Positions 34,349 through 42,935 are shown, counted from the stretch's first letter. The stretch: DNA of 64,000 nucleotides from CAIUSP01 sp964594365 (GCA_964594365.1 CAZQMB010000001.1:253399-317398), one strand, 5' to 3'. A program made the numbers and translations. The notes: generated by a model from the sequence alone, not told the origin.

Positions 34349-36706
34349 TCAGGCGGCGCGCAGATCCGCTCGCAGCGGTGAAGCCTCGTCGGTAAGGACT
34401 CCGCGCTTCTCGGACAGCGCAATGCGGTAACCCTCACCGAGTTGAGCCATCGACCGCTCCCAGGTCCGAACCCGCGCACTTCTGACACCGGCGGAGCCGA
34501 GCTCGGAAGCAAACCCCGGCGCATCGGCGAGCCTCCTGATCGCGCCAGCGAAAACCGATGGATCGGGTTCACAGAGCAAGCCCGTTACCCCGTGCAGCAC
34601 TAGGGACCTCGGTCCACCCCGATCGACCGCGACTACCGGCAGCCCGCTCGCGCCGGCCTCGACCACCACTTGGCCGAAGGTATCGGTCGAACTCGGAAAG
34701 CAGAAGATGTCGCAACTTGCATAAGCCTCGGCCAAGTCACCTCCGTGCAGCCACCCGAGGAAGGTGGCGCGCTCCCCGAGTTGCCCCCGGATCAACTCTT
34801 CATCGGGACCGCCACCAGCGAGGAGCAGGTGAAGGCGGGGGTCATCTGCGGCTGCAATGAGGAAAGCGTCCGCGAGCAGCCGGATACCCTTCTCCTCACT
34901 AATCCGGCCTGCATAAAGGACCTTGATTTCTCCGGGGTATCGATCGCGGGCAGCCTTGGCAGGATCGAAACGGCTGGTATCCACACCGCGCCCCCACCGG
35001 GCGATGCGATCGGGTTCTATTCCGAGGTCGAGCAAGGTGTCGTCGCTGGCGGGACTGGGAGAGAGCACGACGCGACTCTGACCGTAGAAGACCCGAAGGA
35101 CCTGATTGACCATTCGCTCGAGATGCTTCGCGCCTGACCGAGTGGAAGCATAGGCGGCGAGTTCGGTATGCCAGCTGCCGATCACCTTCATTCCAGCGAG
35201 CTTCGCGACCAGGGCGCCGATCAGATTCGACGGGCCTGGAGAGGTCAGGTGAACCAAGTCGAATCGCCCGTCGTTGAGAGCATCGATGATCCCAGGAACG
35301 CTCGGCACCCCCACTTCGAGGCCTTCGTAGAAGGGCACTTCGATATCTACGACCGATCCGATCCGACGGTCTGCGATCGGGTCGCAACCGACCACTTCGA
35401 CCTCGAAGCCCGGTACGCCCATCTCCCTGATGCGCTGGACCGTGGCAGTCACACCATGGGTGCTGGAGATCCCATCGGCAATCAGGGCAACCCGCGGAAC
35501 CTGTCGGTCCGGAGCCAACTTCGCCTTCTCCCTACCGAGAAACGTCGCGGCCGGGGAGTACGGGATTACCGGAATCGAGGCTTCGAACACCCGCATCCCT
35601 GACTCGAGGCCAGCGGAGTGGAGTTCCGTCGAATTGGACGCCTCTACGATCGCCTGCAAACCGCCCTCGATCGCGCCTGCCAGACAACGTTCGTGAACCG
35701 AGCGGGCCTTACGCTCGAGATCTTCGTGACGGAAGCCGTCAGACTGCATGTAGGCGATCAAATCTCTTCCTCGAAGGTCCAAGTCGATCGAGTCGAGGAA
35801 CGATTCCAACAGGGCTTTCGCATCATCGGGCCCCAAGTCGTCGCCTGTCCTGCCCTTGCGCGCGTCCCCCTCGGTCAGTATGCGCTGCGCGATCTTCAAC
35901 ACCGATGCCGGGCTGATTCCGGCTGCGGCGTGTTCGACACCAAGGCCGTGAACCCGTGTTGCCAGAGCGACCGCCGCGTGCGCCCATTTCGCGCTGCTGC
36001 CCTGATCGCCGCCGACTTCACTCTGCCCAAGCCTGATCCGCTGGAGGAACGTCACCCAGGAGGAGGCCGCGGGCGTAGAGGTCCAGGTCCGCCCGATATC
36101 CACTCCGGCGTGATCATCTGACCCGCCGGTAACCGCCTTGCCGTTGGTCTCTGCGTAGACCACCGCGGGATGATTCAGTTCGGGTGCCCGGGAACCGTTA
36201 CGGGTCTCCCAGACATCGAACAATTCGCTGAGGATCCTCCGATGCCGTGGCTCGAGTGGGTCCTCCACGTAATAGAAAGGATGTGCCAGCGAACAGGTAA
36301 TCCCGTTCTCGCGTAGATACGAAGCGCATTTGAACAGGTCGGATGAGTGCGCTTGCAGCCAGTCGTGATCGTCTGGGCTGATCCCGAGGCACAGGACGTG
36401 AACCGCACGGTTCTCACCCGGAAACCAAGCAGTCAGTTCCTCAGAGATGAAGAAGTCGCTTCGATCGACAAGCGCTAGGCACCCGTCGATCGTGTCGTGG
36501 TCCGTGATCGTGACGAAGTCCATCCCACGAGCCTTGGCGAGGGTGTAGGCCTCCTCCGGGGGAGTCGCGCACTCAGGCAGCCCCAGACTCCGCTGCACTC
36601 CAAGCTTGGACACCTCGGAGGCGGTCGAATGACAGTGCAGGTCAGCTCTGCTCACCTGGCTCGAATCGATCAAACCGTGATTTGGGTCTAGACCTGCGAT
36701 ATCCAT
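34349..36706 (-). CDS. PHP phosphoesterase-glycosyltransferase (GT4) fusion
   Basis: 785-residue cytoplasmic bifunctional protein. The N-terminal PHP metal-hydrolase domain (about 18-240) has all expected metal motifs: DLHCHS (22-27), TDHD (68-71), EE at 89-90, AHP (141-143) and GGSDDHAG (194-201). A helical linker follows (240-400). The C-terminal GT-B glycosyltransferase of family 4 (about 404-770) has STHGVTATVQR, GSWHTEL, LYAGRISEEKG and the nucleotide-sugar motif TDTFGQVVVEAGASGLPVVA, closest by eye to SqdX/MgtA-type lipid glycosyltransferases. GTG at codon 18 is an alternative start. A PHO-box-like array lies just upstream and ppk follows. A role in phosphate-starvation glycolipid synthesis is inferred. 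Confidence 0.88.
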   Translation of the reverse strand: MDIAGLDPNHGLIDSSQVSRADLHCHSTASEVSKLGVQRSLGLPECATPPEEAYTLAKARGMDFVTITDHDTIDGCLALVDRSDFFISEELTAWFPGENRAVHVLCLGISPDDHDWLQAHSSDLFKCASYLRENGITCSLAHPFYYVEDPLEPRHRRILSELFDVWETRNGSRAPELNHPAVVYAETNGKAVTGGSDDHAGVDIGRTWTSTPAASSWVTFLQRIRLGQSEVGGDQGSSAKWAHAAVALATRVHGLGVEHAAAGISPASVLKIAQRILTEGDARKGRTGDDLGPDDAKALLESFLDSIDLDLRGRDLIAYMQSDGFRHEDLERKARSVHERCLAGAIEGGLQAIVEASNSTELHSAGLESGMRVFEASIPVIPYSPAATFLGREKAKLAPDRQVPRVALIADGISSTHGVTATVQRIREMGVPGFEVEVVGCDPIADRRIGSVVDIEVPFYEGLEVGVPSVPGIIDALNDGRFDLVHLTSPGPSNLIGALVAKLAGMKVIGSWHTELAAYASTRSGAKHLERMVNQVLRVFYGQSRVVLSPSPASDDTLLDLGIEPDRIARWGRGVDTSRFDPAKAARDRYPGEIKVLYAGRISEEKGIRLLADAFLIAAADDPRLHLLLAGGGPDEELIRGQLGERATFLGWLHGGDLAEAYASCDIFCFPSSTDTFGQVVVEAGASGLPVVAVDRGGPRSLVLHGVTGLLCEPDPSVFAGAIRRLADAPGFASELGSAGVRSARVRTWERSMAQLGEGYRIALSEKRGVLTDEASPLRADLRAA

Positions 36707-36733
36707 AATTTGCAGGGGGAATGCGTAGCCTCG

Positions 36734-36777
36734 GTTATCAGGTTGTGACCGGCGCGTGACGAGACTGTGACCGTTCG
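36734..36777 (-). promoter_or_regulatory. PHO-box-like array upstream of the PHP-glycosyltransferase/ppk operon
   Basis: Four 11-base units in register on the plus strand: GTTATCAGGTT, GTGACCGGCGC, GTGACGAGACT, GTGACCGTTCG. Three share GTGAC. On the gene strand they read GGTCAC, CGTCAC, GGTCAC at 11-base steps, matching actinobacterial PhoP boxes. The nearest unit is 28 bases before the ATG; the GATAAC it contains could also serve as a -10 element. Confidence 0.72.
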
Positions 36778-36801
36778 GCCCCTGACTTTGGCCGATGACG
36801 C

Positions 36802-37719
36802 TCAGGCAGCGAGTCGGCCGGCCGCGGCGCCATCGCCGTTCCCGTCCCGCGCGTGGATCATCTCCAGGATCACTCCCTCGCGCAGGCCACCCCTGCCGAT
36901 CTGCATCGGCATACCCAACATCTCCGAGAACTTCTCGAGCAAGAGGACACCGGCTGGCAGGATCCTGACCCTGCGGGAGTCGAGCTCGAAGCGTCTCGCA
37001 ACCTCGAGCATTTCGTCGTCGGTCAGTACCCGCACCGCACGCTCCAAGGTCTCGTACTCGAGCACAGCGCCGACCAGTGTCCTCAGCGAGGTTGCGCTGC
37101 CGCCGACGGCAACCGCCTGCTCGGGTCGATCGAGCTCTACGCCCTCGAAGAAGTCCTTGATGTGGTCCCGCAGAGCACGTATCTCGGCTGCGGAAGGAGG
37201 ATCGCCTTTGAGGTGCTCATCGGCGAGTGAGCCCGAACCAATCTTGAACGACTGGACCTTCTCCACCCCACCAGAGATCGAGCCGAATATCACCTCGGAC
37301 GACCCGCCGCCGATGTCCACCACGGCGACCTGGCCGTCGATTGGATGGGCGAGTGAGCGGGTGGCCCCGAGGAACGCATAGCGACCCTCCTCCTCGTCGG
37401 AGAGCACCTCCACCGGTAGGCCTGCCGCCTCCGAGATGGCAGCCGCGACCTTCTTGCAGTTCTTCGCTTCCCGGATCGCTGCGGTCGCGACGATTCTGAC
37501 CTCGTCAGCTCCCATCTCGTTTGCGAGCTTGACCTGTGTCTGGACTACCTCGATCACCTCCGCGATCTTCTCGGCGGTGATCTTGCCGTTCCGCTTGGCT
37601 CCCGCACCGATCCGGGTATAGGCACGCTGCTGCATCACCTCGGTGAGCTCTCCACCCTCGACATCTGCAACCAGCAGGCGAGTCGTGTTGGAGCCGATAT
37701 CGATTGCGGCGCAGGTCAC
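36802..37719 (-). CDS. ppx: Ppx/GppA-family exopolyphosphatase
   Basis: Degrades polyphosphate or guanosine pentaphosphate. The GTG at 37719, preceded by GAGG, gives the family start CAAIDIGSNTTRLLVADV. Other ASKHA phosphate-loop motifs are VVDIGGGSSEVIFG and AVGGSATSLRTL. At 305 residues it holds only the two-lobed catalytic part and lacks the C-terminal HD-like domain of long Ppx, as in short actinobacterial Ppx1. It follows phoU by 53 bases, at the end of the Pst-2 operon. Confidence 0.9.
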   Translation of the reverse strand: MTCAAIDIGSNTTRLLVADVEGGELTEVMQQRAYTRIGAGAKRNGKITAEKIAEVIEVVQTQVKLANEMGADEVRIVATAAIREAKNCKKVAAAISEAAGLPVEVLSDEEEGRYAFLGATRSLAHPIDGQVAVVDIGGGSSEVIFGSISGGVEKVQSFKIGSGSLADEHLKGDPPSAAEIRALRDHIKDFFEGVELDRPEQAVAVGGSATSLRTLVGAVLEYETLERAVRVLTDDEMLEVARRFELDSRRVRILPAGVLLLEKFSEMLGMPMQIGRGGLREGVILEMIHARDGNGDGAAAGRLAA

Positions 37720-37772
37720 GGGATTCAATCCTCGCAGGGAGATCGGATGGGGTGCCGCAGCGCGAAAAGCAG

Positions 37773-38486
37773 CTAGTCCGACTTGGGTCCGAGCAGATGC
37801 TCTTGGGTACCCGAGGCGTCCTCGAACTCTTCGAACAGCCCGGTGACCACGAAGGCGACCTGCTCGCCGATGTCCACAGCGTTGTCGCCGATCCGCTCGA
37901 TCGCCCTCGCTACGAGCATCATCGTCATCGCCCACTCGCGGATATCAGCATCGTCGCCGACTTGGACGGCAACCTGGAAACACTCCTTGTTCAGTTGGTC
38001 GATCAGGTCGTCCTGATTGACCAGATCGTGAGCGAGGCCCACGTCCCGGTTCTCGAACGCCTTCTTGGCTTGAGAGAGCATCGATCTGGCCTGCTCCCCC
38101 ATCCTCACGATCCGATCGACCATCTCCGCGCGTTGGGGCGCGTCATTCCCCGTAAGCGGGATGACCTTCGCGATGTTCACGCACTGGTCGCCCATACGCT
38201 CGACGCTATGGATCACGTGAAGCAGAGCCGAAATCAGCCGGAGATCGGTCGCAACTGGAGCCTGGGTGGCGAGCATGGTCAGGATCGATTGGTTGATCTC
38301 GAGATATCTGCCGTCTATCCGGTCGTCGTCAGCGATGACCAAGGTCGCCAGCTCGGCATCCTGCTGCTCGACCGCCTCGAGGGTTCGATCGAGGGCGCTC
38401 ACCACCATGTCGAGACCTTCCAGCGCGCGCTCCTCCAGTTTCGTGAGCTCGTCCTGATACTGGGTGCGGGTGGTCTCGGGGCTCAT
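37773..38486 (-). CDS. phoU: phosphate-signalling protein PhoU
   Basis: 237 residues with the two-fold repeated three-helix PhoU fold. Metal-cluster helices read ADDDRIDGRYLEIN with ERMGDQCVNIAKV, and NQDDLIDQLNKE with ERIGDNAVDIGEQV. PhoU links the Pst transporter to the sensor kinase and represses the Pho response when phosphate is plentiful. The ATG at 38486 shares a base with the pstB2 stop. The longer upstream frame is shadow of pstB2. Confidence 0.95.
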   Translation of the reverse strand: MSPETTRTQYQDELTKLEERALEGLDMVVSALDRTLEAVEQQDAELATLVIADDDRIDGRYLEINQSILTMLATQAPVATDLRLISALLHVIHSVERMGDQCVNIAKVIPLTGNDAPQRAEMVDRIVRMGEQARSMLSQAKKAFENRDVGLAHDLVNQDDLIDQLNKECFQVAVQVGDDADIREWAMTMMLVARAIERIGDNAVDIGEQVAFVVTGLFEEFEDASGTQEHLLGPKSD

Positions 38487-39391
38487 CAGCCGACCTTTCC
38501 GGTCACGTAGTCCTCGGTACGACTGTCGGCCGGGTTGGTGAAGATCTTCTCGGTCTCGTCGTACTCGACCAGCTGTCCCCAGCGATTTTCCTCGGTCGAG
38601 TCGAGCTCGACGATCAGAAAGGCCGTCTTGTCCGAGACCCGCGCGGCCTGCTGCATGTTGTGGGTCACGATCACGATCGAGAAGTCTTCCTTCAACTCCA
38701 GCATCAGGTCCTCGATCTTCCCGGTGCTGATCGGATCGAGCGCCGAGCATGGCTCGTCCATCAAGATCACATCAGGGTCTACGGCGATGCACCGGGCGAT
38801 ACAAAGGCGCTGCTGCTGGCCGCCAGACATGCCGTAGGCGTTGTCGTCGAGACGATCCTTCACCTCGTCCCAGAGCGCAGAGCTCCTGAGTGCCCGCTCG
38901 ACCCTCTCCTCCACGTCAGGGAGCCCGAGGACCTTCGGACCGAAGGCGATGTTGTCGTATATCGACTTCGGGAACGGATTGGGCTTCTGGAAGACCATTC
39001 CGATCAACTTCCTCACCTCGACCGGATCTACCTCCGGGCCGTAGAGGTCGGTGCCGTGATAGAGGCACTTCCCGAATACCTCGGCCGACGGCACCAAGTC
39101 GTTCATCCTGTTCAGGCAGCGGAGCAGCGTACTCTTGCCGCATCCCGACGGTCCTATCAGTGCAGTGATCTCCTTCGCGCCGATCGACATCGAAACGTCC
39201 TTCACCGCGACCTTCCCGCCGTAGGAGACACCCACGCCCTCGAGGCCGAAGACCTGCTCCCCAACCGCCTCTGATGCGCTTGGGAGGTTGCGCTCGGCAA
39301 CCTCGATCTTCCTGCTCAACGCCTTCTCGGTCGACTTCTTCTTGGCCGTCATCTGGCTCTCCACCTTACCCTCCTCACCATTGCTGTTCAT
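38486..39391 (-). CDS. pstB: phosphate ABC transporter ATP-binding protein (system 2)
   Basis: 301-residue ATPase. After an N-terminal extension of about 45 residues come GPSGCGKSTLLRCLNRMND, FQKPNPFPKSIYDNIAFG, MSGGQQQRLCIARCIA, ILMDEPCSALDPISTGKIE and VTHNMQQAARVSD, all PstB-specific. It is closer to classical PstB than the system 1 copy. Overlaps pstA2 by 17 bases and phoU by one. Confidence 0.95.
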   Translation of the reverse strand: MNSNGEEGKVESQMTAKKKSTEKALSRKIEVAERNLPSASEAVGEQVFGLEGVGVSYGGKVAVKDVSMSIGAKEITALIGPSGCGKSTLLRCLNRMNDLVPSAEVFGKCLYHGTDLYGPEVDPVEVRKLIGMVFQKPNPFPKSIYDNIAFGPKVLGLPDVEERVERALRSSALWDEVKDRLDDNAYGMSGGQQQRLCIARCIAVDPDVILMDEPCSALDPISTGKIEDLMLELKEDFSIVIVTHNMQQAARVSDKTAFLIVELDSTEENRWGQLVEYDETEKIFTNPADSRTEDYVTGKVG

Positions 39392-40313
39392 ATCGATTCC
39401 GCAACCAGACCGCGAAGGAGTTCAGGAGGAGTAGGACGATGAGCATGATCACCACGCCCGCTGCAGCGAGCACACGGAACTCATCCTGAGGCCGGAGCGC
39501 GTAGTTGTAGATCAGGACGGGCATGGCCGAGTATCCGTCGGACGAGAACGGCTGTGGGTTGAAGGTGACGAACTGGGCAGCCCCCACCAGCAGAAGCGGC
39601 GCGGCCTCCCCGAGTGCCCGGGATACTGCGAGGATCACGCCCGTTGCCATACCGGGGATCGAAGCCGGCAGGACCTGTCGACGGATCGTCTGCCACTGGG
39701 TGGCACCCAGAGCCAGTGAGCCATCCCTGATCGAAGGTGGCACGGCCCTGATTGCCTCTCGCGAGGCCAGGATCACTGTCGGCAGGACCAAGAGCGCCAG
39801 GGTGAGCGATCCTGCAGCGAGGATGAATCCGAGATCCAGTGGCCCTCGGACGATGAAGGCCAGCCCGAGAATTCCGTAGATGATCGAGGGCACCCCCGCG
39901 AGGTTCTGGACGTTGAGCTCGATCAACCTGTTCCACCACTTCGTTCCGTCCGCATACTCCTCGAGGTAGATGGCCGAACCCACGCCGATAGGTACGACGA
40001 GGAGGATCACCCCGAGGATCAAATAGATGCTTCCGATGATCGCAGGGCGGAATCCGGCGTCTTCGGGGTTGATGGTCGAAGGGCCCTCGGTGATCAGGTT
40101 GAGCCCGAAGGCAGGCGCACCCTTGATCGCCGACTGCACGATCAGGGCGATCAGACCGATCAGCGCGAAAGCGACCGCGAGCAGGAGCAACGCGAAGAAG
40201 AGGTTTCCCTTCAACTGCTCGCCGCCGCGCTGGCGCTTCAGATGCGTCGCGACCGTCGCCTGCGCGCCAGCGGTTGCGAGTCGGGTCCTTTCCGGCATCT
40301 CGGAGAACATCAC
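39375..40313 (-). CDS. pstA: phosphate ABC transporter permease PstA (system 2)
   Basis: 312 residues with six transmembrane helices and an EAA-type loop RDGSLALGATQWQTIRRQVLPAS. The start is GTG at 40313 or ATG at 40310; the stop of pstC2 overlaps either. No long basic tail as in the system 1 PstA. Confidence 0.94.
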   Translation of the reverse strand: MMFSEMPERTRLATAGAQATVATHLKRQRGGEQLKGNLFFALLLLAVAFALIGLIALIVQSAIKGAPAFGLNLITEGPSTINPEDAGFRPAIIGSIYLILGVILLVVPIGVGSAIYLEEYADGTKWWNRLIELNVQNLAGVPSIIYGILGLAFIVRGPLDLGFILAAGSLTLALLVLPTVILASREAIRAVPPSIRDGSLALGATQWQTIRRQVLPASIPGMATGVILAVSRALGEAAPLLLVGAAQFVTFNPQPFSSDGYSAMPVLIYNYALRPQDEFRVLAAAGVVIMLIVLLLLNSFAVWLRNRYEQQW

Positions 40314-41272
40314 TCGTAGACCTCGCGGAACTTCCGAACCAACCGGATGCTGATCATGTTCATGACGAGCGTCATCACGAACAGGACCACTCCGACCGCG
40401 AAGATCGTGTCGTAGCTGATCGTGCCGGTGGCGATGTCGCCGGTTGCGGTCGTACCGATGAACGCCGTCATGGTCTGGACCGAGGCACCGGGATCGAGTG
40501 TGAGGTTGGGGCTCTTGCCCGCTGCGAGCAACACGATCATCGTCTCGCCGAGAGCGCGAGAGGTTGCCAGCACGATCGAAGCGACTATCCCCGAGATCGC
40601 GGCCGGGACGACCACTCTGGTGGAGACCGTGAATTTGCCAGCCCCCAAGGCATAAGCGCCCTCTCTCAAGCCTCCGGGAACCGCCCGCATGGCGTCATCG
40701 GAGATGGAGGAGATTATCGGCACGATCATCAGCCCGATGGCCAAGCCCGCGATGCCGGCCGCGAAGGGCGGGGTCTTGATGAATCCGGGCAGAGCGTCGC
40801 CCACCAAGGGGCTGAGGAAGGTGACCGCGAAGACTCCGAATGCGACGGTCGGGATGCCCGCCAGCACCTCGAGGATCGGCTTGATCACCTTGCGCACACG
40901 CGGAGAGGCGTACTCGCTCAAGTAGATCGCACTGAGGAAGCCAACGGGGATCGCCACGAGAAGCCCCCAGAGCGTCGTACTCAGCGTGCCGACGATGATG
41001 TTGAAGACCCCGAAGCTCGGTGGTTCGAGGTTCGGCGCCCAGGACTCGGTCGAGAAGAAGTCGCCGAAGGAAACCTGCTCGAAGAAGCCGATGGTCGGCA
41101 GGAGCAGTGAGACGACGATCGCGGTAGTCGTGAGGACCGAGAGGACCGCGCAAGCGACCAATACGTACTTGATGACCTTCTCCCCGTAGCGGGGAGAAGA
41201 AGACCTGAGGGACCGGGGCGGCTTGTCCGCCCCGATCCCTCTGGCCATCTCGAGTGCATCCCGTGCCTCCAC
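40310..41272 (-). CDS. pstC: phosphate ABC transporter permease PstC (system 2)
   Basis: 320 residues, six transmembrane helices. The PstC loop FGDFFSTESWAPN follows TM1 and the EAA-type loop reads REGAYALGAGKFTVSTRVVVPAA. It lies 60 bases after pstS2, with a hairpin in the gap, and is coupled to pstA2. Confidence 0.94.
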   Translation of the reverse strand: MEARDALEMARGIGADKPPRSLRSSSPRYGEKVIKYVLVACAVLSVLTTTAIVVSLLLPTIGFFEQVSFGDFFSTESWAPNLEPPSFGVFNIIVGTLSTTLWGLLVAIPVGFLSAIYLSEYASPRVRKVIKPILEVLAGIPTVAFGVFAVTFLSPLVGDALPGFIKTPPFAAGIAGLAIGLMIVPIISSISDDAMRAVPGGLREGAYALGAGKFTVSTRVVVPAAISGIVASIVLATSRALGETMIVLLAAGKSPNLTLDPGASVQTMTAFIGTTATGDIATGTISYDTIFAVGVVLFVMTLVMNMISIRLVRKFREVYE

Positions 41273-41291
41273 GCTCAGTGGAGATCCGGTT

Positions 41292-41326
41292 CGGGAATGT
41301 GCACTCGTTTCACTTCTCGATTCCCG
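41292..41326 (-). other. intercistronic stem-loop between pstS2 and pstC2
   Basis: A perfect 7-bp inverted repeat (CGGGAAT with ATTCCCG) closes a loop of about 21 bases in the 60-base gap. No T-run follows, so it is not a classical terminator. It may hold up exonucleases and favour pstS2 message over the membrane genes. Confidence 0.4.
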
Positions 41327-41332
41327 TCCGCG

Positions 41333-42277
41333 CTAACCCTCGAGTGAGGTGAGGTCGTCGGACGCCTTGCTCTGCTGCTCCGAGGTCAGGGGGACGAATC
41401 CAACCTGCTCGGCCACATCATTGACGTTGTCCACGTAGAACTCGAGGAACGCCTTGGTGGTCTCGTCCTTGAGAGCCTCAGCCGACGGGTAGATGTAGAG
41501 CGGCCGGGACAGCGGCGTGTAGCTGCCGTCCTGGGCTGTCTCAACCGAAGGAGCAACGCATCCGCTGCCGCCGTCGATCTCGAGTGCCTTGACCGTACCC
41601 TCGTTCTCGATGTAGAACGAGTAGCCGAAGTAACCGATGCCGCCCTCGGCGCCGCTGACTCCGGTCACCGTTGCGTTGTCGTCCTCGCCTACGTCGTTGT
41701 AGTCCTTGCGGATCGCGCCCTCTTCACCATTGATGGCCTCGGTGAAGAAGTCGAAGGTTCCCGAATCGGAACCCGGACCGTACGGTGCTGCCTCCGAATC
41801 GAAAGGCGGCTGGAGGCCATCGATCTGACTCCAGTTCGTCACCTTGGAATCCGGCTCCCAAACCTGCTTCACCTGCTCCACCGTCATGCACTTCACGGGG
41901 TTGTTCGGGTTGACCACCACGGTCAGGGCATCGTTGGCAATCTGCAGCTCGCCATAATCGACCCCATCCTTCTTGCACAACTCGACCTCTTCGGGCTCGA
42001 TTGCCCTCGAGGCATCGTTGATGTCGGTTTCACCAGCGCAGAACTTCTCGAAGCCACCGCCAGTTCCAGAGGTTCCGACCGTCACCTTGACATCAGGGTT
42101 ATTGGCCTGGAACTCCTCTGCGACCGCCTCGGTCAACGGTGCAACCGTGCTCGATCCGTCGATTCGGATCGTGCCCGAAAGCCCGCTGGCGTCGCTTCCG
42201 CCGTCACTTCCACCGCAGGCGACGATCCCCACTGAGAGGGCTCCCGCTGCGACTGCTACCAGCCACTTCTTAGACAT
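41333..42277 (-). CDS. pstS: phosphate-binding lipoprotein PstS (system 2)
   Basis: 314-residue lipoprotein. The ATG at 42277 has an AAGGAG ribosome site; the signal peptide ends in the lipobox GIVAC (Cys about 21). Phosphate-contact loops are IRIDGSSTVAPL, TSGTGGGFEKF and GPGSDSGTFDFF. First gene of the Pst-2 / phoU / ppx operon, under a four-unit PHO-box-like array. Confidence 0.95.
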   Translation of the reverse strand: MSKKWLVAVAAGALSVGIVACGGSDGGSDASGLSGTIRIDGSSTVAPLTEAVAEEFQANNPDVKVTVGTSGTGGGFEKFCAGETDINDASRAIEPEEVELCKKDGVDYGELQIANDALTVVVNPNNPVKCMTVEQVKQVWEPDSKVTNWSQIDGLQPPFDSEAAPYGPGSDSGTFDFFTEAINGEEGAIRKDYNDVGEDDNATVTGVSGAEGGIGYFGYSFYIENEGTVKALEIDGGSGCVAPSVETAQDGSYTPLSRPLYIYPSAEALKDETTKAFLEFYVDNVNDVAEQVGFVPLTSEQQSKASDDLTSLEG

Positions 42278-42368
42278 CTCTGGACTCCTTTTTTGCTGTT
42301 TGGATACTGAGGTGCCCATCGGGAGCATCCCCACACCGGCGCAGCGTCCCACTTACGTCGAGCCATGC

Positions 42369-42412
42369 TGTTACGGGAGTGTGCACATCTTGTAAAGAAA
42401 ATGTAAACAGCG
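42369..42412 (-). promoter_or_regulatory. PHO-box-like array upstream of pstS2
   Basis: Four consecutive 11-base units on the plus strand, each starting TGT: TGTTACGGGAG, TGTGCACATCT, TGTAAAGAAAA, TGTAAACAGCG. On the gene strand two read TTTACA five bases apart, resembling the TTAACA-like repeats bound by PhoP/PhoB regulators. The array ends about 91 bases before the pstS2 ATG. Confidence 0.75.
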
Positions 42413-42444
42413 ACCGGAGGCGTGGGAAGGGCCGTTTGCTCGAC

Positions 42445-42804
42445 CTAATCCCCGGTCGGTGAGAATCGGTAGCCGATGCCTGTGTGGGTATGGATGAAGT
42501 TCCTCCCGGGTAGGGCAATCGCGAGTTTCGCCCTCACTCTGGCTACGTAGACGTCGACGGACCTGTCCTGCCTCTCGTAGCTCCTATGCCAAACCCTTGA
42601 GTAGAGATCCTCGCGAGAGGTGACCCGGCCGGAGTTCTGAGCCAGGACGAGCAGCACATGGAACTCCCGGGGAGTGAGCTTCAATGGCGTCCCGCTGGCG
42701 AGAGCCACGCGCTGGCTGGGGATGATTTCGAGCCCCGCCGCATAGATCGGAGAGGAGAGATCGCCGTTTGGATTCTTGGGAGTCTCGCCGGTCTGGATCT
42801 TCAT
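42445..42804 (-). CDS. orphan winged-helix DNA-binding protein (PhoB/OmpR effector domain only)
   Basis: 119 residues consisting of one OmpR/PhoB-type winged helix: LTPREFHVLLVLAQNSGRVTSREDL, then the recognition helix region RQDRSVDVYVARVRAKL and the wing FIHTHTGIGYRF. There is no receiver domain, so it cannot be switched by phosphorylation in the usual way. It resembles the C-terminal half of the adjacent full-length regulator (shared RSVDV, IHTH, GIGYRF) and probably arose by duplication. It has its own PHO-box-like array. It may compete with, or act downstream of, the full-length regulator. Confidence 0.85.
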   Translation of the reverse strand: MKIQTGETPKNPNGDLSSPIYAAGLEIIPSQRVALASGTPLKLTPREFHVLLVLAQNSGRVTSREDLYSRVWHRSYERQDRSVDVYVARVRAKLAIALPGRNFIHTHTGIGYRFSPTGD

Positions 42805-42838
42805 TTCCAGAAGAATGGCGATGGATTTGCTCGTCCCC

Positions 42839-42871
42839 GTTACTTCCTAGTGAAGTTTTCGTAACAAAAAC
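42839..42871 (-). promoter_or_regulatory. PHO-box-like array upstream of the orphan winged-helix gene
   Basis: Three consecutive 11-base units on the plus strand: GTTACTTCCTA, GTGAAGTTTTC, GTAACAAAAAC. They have the same register and GTNAM core as the arrays before pstS1, pstS2 and the PHP-glycosyltransferase. The array ends 35 bases before the start codon. Confidence 0.65.
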
Positions 42872-42935
42872 CCAGGCTTGGAAATGGTTGCCATCCAGAC
42901 CGACGATCCCTCGATCGCGGACCGATCGGTGCGCT

